A DNA stretch of 64,000 nucleotides from Citrus sinensis (Eukaryota; Streptophyta; Magnoliopsida; Sapindales; Rutaceae). A program made the translations under genes and the position numbers. A model generated the notes under the pieces. The model saw only the letters and a list, made by a program, of their open reading frames with translations. It ran no database searches and had not been told where the DNA came from. The DNA lies in assembly GCF_022201045.2 (NCBI RefSeq), contig NC_068557.1, forward strand, positions 7,564,001-7,628,000, written 5' to 3'. Shown in pieces: positions 59,759-64,000 of the stretch. Position 1 is the first letter of the stretch, and each line of letters opens with the position of its first letter.

Positions 59759-62700
59759 ATGGAAGGAGACGATGAGTACAGAAGAAAAGAGCGCGTTGCC
59801 TTGGTGGTTATTGTGGTGGTTGCCTCACTAGCCTTGGCTTCTTTGCTCGTCGCTTTTAGCTACTACTGCTACATACGTAACAAGGTCTCTAAGCGCTTAA
59901 ATACCCCCAAAAGTAAGTTACGTTTTACTTTTGTTTATGTAAAGCGCTATTAGTTTTTTTTAAAAGATTAATTTTTTCTTTTACTCTTTTCCACTGTTTG
60001 TCTGCTTAGGAAAGGCATGACCGTACAGAGATTTCTTTGTTAGTCATACCCACACTTTTTCTGTGACCAAACAGAGGTCAAACTCTGTTTATGGGTTTTT
60101 GGTCTTCTGGGTTGATATGGAAGATGAGTTGTTAGTGTGGCTTTTTATTATCAGGAATGAATCTTTTATGTGTTTCCTTTTCCTGAAAAAGAAAAAGAAA
60201 TGGATTTTGGTTGCTGAATAGTTGACGAACAGACTAAAATTAAAAGTTTTGGTGTATCTTTATGTTATTATTATTATTTTCTTTTTACTGAATAACCAAG
60301 CTCACCGAGCCAGAGTTTGTTGTTCTGTGGTTGAAATATAAGAATTAAGAAATTGAAGTTTAGTAATGCTGATTCTTGAAAGCCTTTACCTTTGGTCAGC
60401 AAACTAATGGTTCAGTTTGCTTTTGAAGGTGTTAATCGTGAGGAGAAAGGTGAGTCGGGAAAATTGGAAGTTGCTACTGATAATGGACTTCAGGTGTTCA
60501 CTTTCAAGCAGCTGCATTCAGCTACTGGTGGTTTCAGCAAGTCGAATGTGGTTGGGCACGGTGGTTTTGGGTTAGTGTACCAGGGAGTGCTTAGTAATGG
60601 GAGGAAAGTTGCAATTAAGTTGATGGATCAAGCAGGAAAGCAGGGAGAAGATGAATTTAAGATGGAGGTTTGATCTCAATTTGTAATTTTTCTTTTTGGC
60701 TCCATTCTATTAGGAGAAATATTGAGGGATAGATAAAAATTAATAATAATAATAATAATAATAATGAAGTTCGATATCTGTTTGCCATCCTTTTTCCTAA
60801 AAAATATCAATTTAACCAAATGATTGCAAAGGACTTGGTTGAGTTGATTTTTCTAGGTCTCTGCTTATGAAGGTGAAAAGCATGTTCTCTTGTGATTTAT
60901 TCTCCTTCAAACTCTGTGTAACTCGATGGTTCATTATTTGAGACATGTTGGCTTATGAACTTGGCTATTCCCTGAAAGGCATTGTGATTGACTATAGGTG
61001 GAGTTGCTTGGTCGTCTACGGTCACCATATCTGCTGGCTCTGCTTGGATATTGTTCTGATCGTCGTAAATTGCTTGTGTATGATTACATGGCAAATGGTG
61101 GCCTACAAGAACATCTGTATCCTGCTAATGGTAATCTCTTTTAGTCTCTATGCTTGTATCGATAGTTACAGTGAAATCTGTTCTTATCTTCACCTGCAGA
61201 TGCTGGCTTTTTCCCATATCTCCTCCATGGTTTTTCTTTCCTTGTTTAGTTGTGTGATGTTTATTTTTGGAGGGCTAAAAACAAACTTAAGCACCGTGTT
61301 TTTTTTTTGTTATAGTTAAAGAAGAGTTAGTTGTTGTGTTTGTGGCATTAATGTCTTTGTTGTGATGCTTTTGATGCATTATATCATCTAATAATGATCT
61401 TCTTTAGATCCTTTTCTTGGCATATTGCTCCTAAACCAATTAAAGATTTGAAAAGCTTATCCGTGCTTCAATGACGTTCTGAGCAGATAGAGTAGAAACA
61501 ATCTAAGCTGTAAATCCTTCGTAAGAATTATGCATATTTAGAGTAACAATAGTTATGCATCTGAATATAGTTAGGGATGAGGAAAGAAAAGTAATCTTTA
61601 GTTTAGAATCCATAATCCATGAATAAATAAGCTTGGCTTACTGTTATAAGATTCCTTCTGATAGGTTTGGCTTTGTTGTAATACGAGCAAATATGTGAAG
61701 AAATAGTGTTAAAAATGCAGGTTCCAACTCAGTTGCCTCCAAATTGGACTGGGAAACCCGACTTAGAATAGCTCTTGAAGCTGCTAAAGGTTTGGAATTT
61801 CTCCATGAGCATTGTAGCCCCCCTGTGATTCACAGAGATTTTAAGAGCAGCAACATCCTCTTGGACAAAAATTTTCATGCCAAAGTTTCTGATTTTGGTT
61901 TGGCCAAGATTGGATCTGACAAAGCTGGTGGACATGTGTCAACTCGAGTCTTGGGCACCCAGGGATATGTTGCTCCTGAGTAAGAACCACTAAACTCTTT
62001 TCTTCATGTTGTTGAATGCACTAGCTTGGAAATAAGATGGTGTTTTATATCTGAATATGGAATCCATTTTTAATATGAAAGTTCTGAACTCAAATTTCGG
62101 GTGAGCTTGTTTACTATACAGGTATGCATTAACTGGGCATCTAACAACAAAATCAGACGTTTATAGTTATGGGGTTGTCCTTCTGGAATTGCTTACAGGC
62201 AGAGTTCCCATTGATGTGAATAAACCATCCGGAGAAGGAGTTCTGGTGTCTTGGGTGGGTTTCTTATCTTTCCTCTTCATTTAGTTAAACTAGTTATGAT
62301 GATCATTTGTAATGTTCTGATTGTCCATGTCATCTGTTTACTTTAAAATCATCAACTAATGATCGTTCGCTCTTGGTTAGATTCTCGCGTTTGCTTAAGA
62401 TTTGACATGGCTACTTATGTGTGATTGGGCCTCTGCCTAATATCCTTTGAGTTTTCACAGAGAGTTTCATTACTTTATTTATAGGCTGAATGGTTTGCTT
62501 ATTCAACCCTCAAAAGGCTTTACAGAAAACATAGCATAACATAAACATGGTTTAGAATGGATATTACAAGATACCATGATTCCACTGGATAAGTTTGTTA
62601 GCATTAGTTCCTTTTATTCGATTATTTCTCTCATTTTTTTATATTTCCTGATCATTCCTTTGTCTGCAAAAGGCCTTGCCTCGGTTGACAGATAGGGAGA

Positions 62701-62942
62701 AGATTTTAGAGATCATGGATCCAGCATTGGAGGGCCAATACTCAATGAAAGAGGTTATTCAGGTGGCGGCAATTGCAGCTATGTGCGTGCAACCAGAGGC
62801 AGACTACAGACCACTGATGGCTGATGTTGTCCAGTCACTAGTCCCGCTGGTGAAATACAACCGGTCAACTCCAAAGATAAGCAGCTCCCCGAGCTTCCAT
62901 GCCTCCAGGTCACCTGCATTTCCAGATAAAGTAGGTGATTGA
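59759..62942 (+). CDS. Receptor-like protein kinase with one TM segment, six exons
   Basis: Exons 59759-59912, 60429-60667, 60998-61130, 61721-61979, 62122-62254, 62673-62942 are in phase and give 395 residues. Residues about 12-36 are a hydrophobic membrane anchor after a short charged N-terminus ([12 protein letters not shown]). There is no extracellular domain. The kinase domain (about 87-365) has [11 protein letters not shown], Lys115 in VAIK, HRD (213-215), DFG (233-235), the GTQGYVAPE activation loop and a PIDV segment. It is an RD kinase with all catalytic residues intact. A Ser-rich tail follows. The closest family from memory is the Arabidopsis At3g58690 type of RLCK-like kinases, plasma membrane associated. 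The substrate is unknown. The last 72 coding bases are repeated downstream. Confidence 0.9.
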
Positions 62943-63402
62943 AACTAAAGTATAACCTATCTCAGTCAGTGCATCTCCTTTTAGCTAAATTGGAAACTTG
63001 CCTATTTCTTGTTATTTGGGCCTTTTATTACAGTCTTCAGCAATCTGCATGCAGAAAAACTAGTACTTTAGCTTATGAATGCTAATTATCTTCAAGTGGG
63101 TATGGTGAAATTTTAATCAGCTGTATTAGAGCATCTCCAAAGATAAGCAGCTCCCCGAGCTTCCATGCCTCCAGGTCACCTGCATTTCCAGATAAAGTAG
63201 GTGATTGAAACTAAAGTATAACTTATCTCAGTCAGAGCATCTCCTTTTAGCTAAATTGGAAACTTGCCTATTTCTTGTTGTTTGGGCATTTTATTACAGT
63301 CTTCAGCAATCTGCATGCAGAAAAACTAGTACTTTAGCTTATGAATGCTAATTATCTTCAAGTGGGTATGGTGAAATTTTAATCAGCTGAATTAGAGCAT
63401 CT
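62871..63402. repeat. 266-bp direct tandem duplication of the kinase 3' end
   Basis: Text from CCAAAGATAAGCAGCTCCCC at 62871 recurs at 63137, offset 266. It covers the last 72 coding bases, the stop and about 190 bp of 3' UTR; the second stop is at 63206-63208. Copies differ at only a handful of bases (for example CCTATCTCAGTCAGTG against CTTATCTCAGTCAGAG). Confidence 0.9.
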
Positions 63403-63769
63403 CCAAAAGTCTCTATTAATTTTACTCTTCAAACATCTATTTATTTACCTATGTGGCAAATAAAAGAGTGAAAAAACATATTATTCTCCAAAAGACTCTT
63501 CAAATAGAAATAAATTAATATTATTTTAATCAAATAATTAATTTTTTAAGGTAAAAATCAATAGCAATTAAAATACTTTTCTCTCTTTCTCTAATGAAAA
63601 ATAATAAAATATAAATTGAAGAAGAAAAAATCAACCCTCCAAATCTGAAGAGAGAAAATCATTTCTTATTTGAAGAATCTTAATTGGAGTGTCTTTGGAG
63701 TCTTAAATATTGATACGTCTCTTTAAATAAATAATAAAATTTTATTTGAAGAGTTTTTTAGTAGTGCTC
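63395..63769. mobile_element. Tourist-like MITE with TTA target duplication
   Basis: Left end GAGCATCTCCAAAA and right end TTTTTTAGTAGTGCTC are imperfect inverted repeats (GAGCAYYWCYAAAA) flanked by TTA at 63392-63394 and 63770-63772. TTA duplications are typical of the PIF/Harbinger (Tourist) group. 375 bp, AT-rich, non-coding. Confidence 0.65.
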
Positions 63770-63772
63770 TTA

Positions 63773-64000
63773 ATTGAACAAAACATTCGATCATTGTGAA
63801 AACGTATTTATTCCTTTAATGCATCTAAACTAATTATGTATACATATGGTCAACACATATTATATTGACAGAGTCAGTAGCAACTTGCAAATTGGTAGAC
63901 ATAGTTGTTGTGAATGATTCACGCTAACATATTACGTACTAAATTATCTTTAGGATGGACGAAAATTCCCTTGTAATCAAAACTGTTCATATTTGAGGAA
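63773..64000. other. AT-rich end of window
   Basis: No feature supported. Confidence 0.4.

Overview
This 64 kb window is nuclear DNA of a flowering plant, almost certainly a eudicot. It is AT-rich, with genes broken by short GT-AG introns and separated by long stretches of transposon debris. The families present are plant-specific: plant cysteine oxidase, MIP3-type Sec1/Munc18 protein, class II phospholipase A1, FBD-type F-box and a G2-like/MYB factor. The codon use and repeat types would suit a woody rosid such as Citrus, but that is an inference I cannot test here. There are no bacterial-style operons, CRISPR arrays or rRNA genes, and I found no functional tRNA gene.

Layout. 1-3 kb: remains of Ty3-type LTR retrotransposons (gag fragment plus two unrelated-looking LTRs). 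4.1-6.1 kb: two tandem copies of a small glycine-rich membrane-protein gene, one with a SINE in its upstream region. 6.7-7.2 kb: the last two exons of an FBD F-box gene on the minus strand. 7.8-8.5 kb: a decayed Myb/SANT-like gene. 10.15-17.18 kb: a third glycine-rich paralogue split by a degenerate Ty1-copia element, whose 5' LTR was itself hit by a hAT element. 17.76-19.29 kb (minus): a six-exon G2-like MYB gene. 25.47-30.55 kb (minus): a five-exon plant cysteine oxidase. 35-41.5 kb: two LINE RNase H remnants around a dead FAR1/MULE gene. 42.67-43.92 kb: an intronless phospholipase A1. 44.2-45.15 kb: a MITE carrying another MITE. 47.02-51.32 kb: a seven-exon MIP3 gene. 52.39-56.41 kb: a ten-exon organellar ribosomal protein uL1 gene. 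58.7-59.0 kb: an intact relative of the first MITE. 59.76-62.94 kb: a six-exon receptor-like cytoplasmic-type kinase with one transmembrane segment, followed by a tandem duplication of its own 3' end and a Tourist-like MITE.

The six well-preserved genes do not form one pathway. Their order (MYB, cysteine oxidase, phospholipase A1, MIP3, uL1, kinase) matches, from memory, the order of two duplicated Arabidopsis segments (around At2g42660-At2g42710 and At3g58670-At3g58690), so the window looks like an anciently conserved block interrupted by younger insertions. I read all splice junctions by eye. For each multi-exon gene the exon phases add up to an open frame, which supports the models. No transcript data were available.
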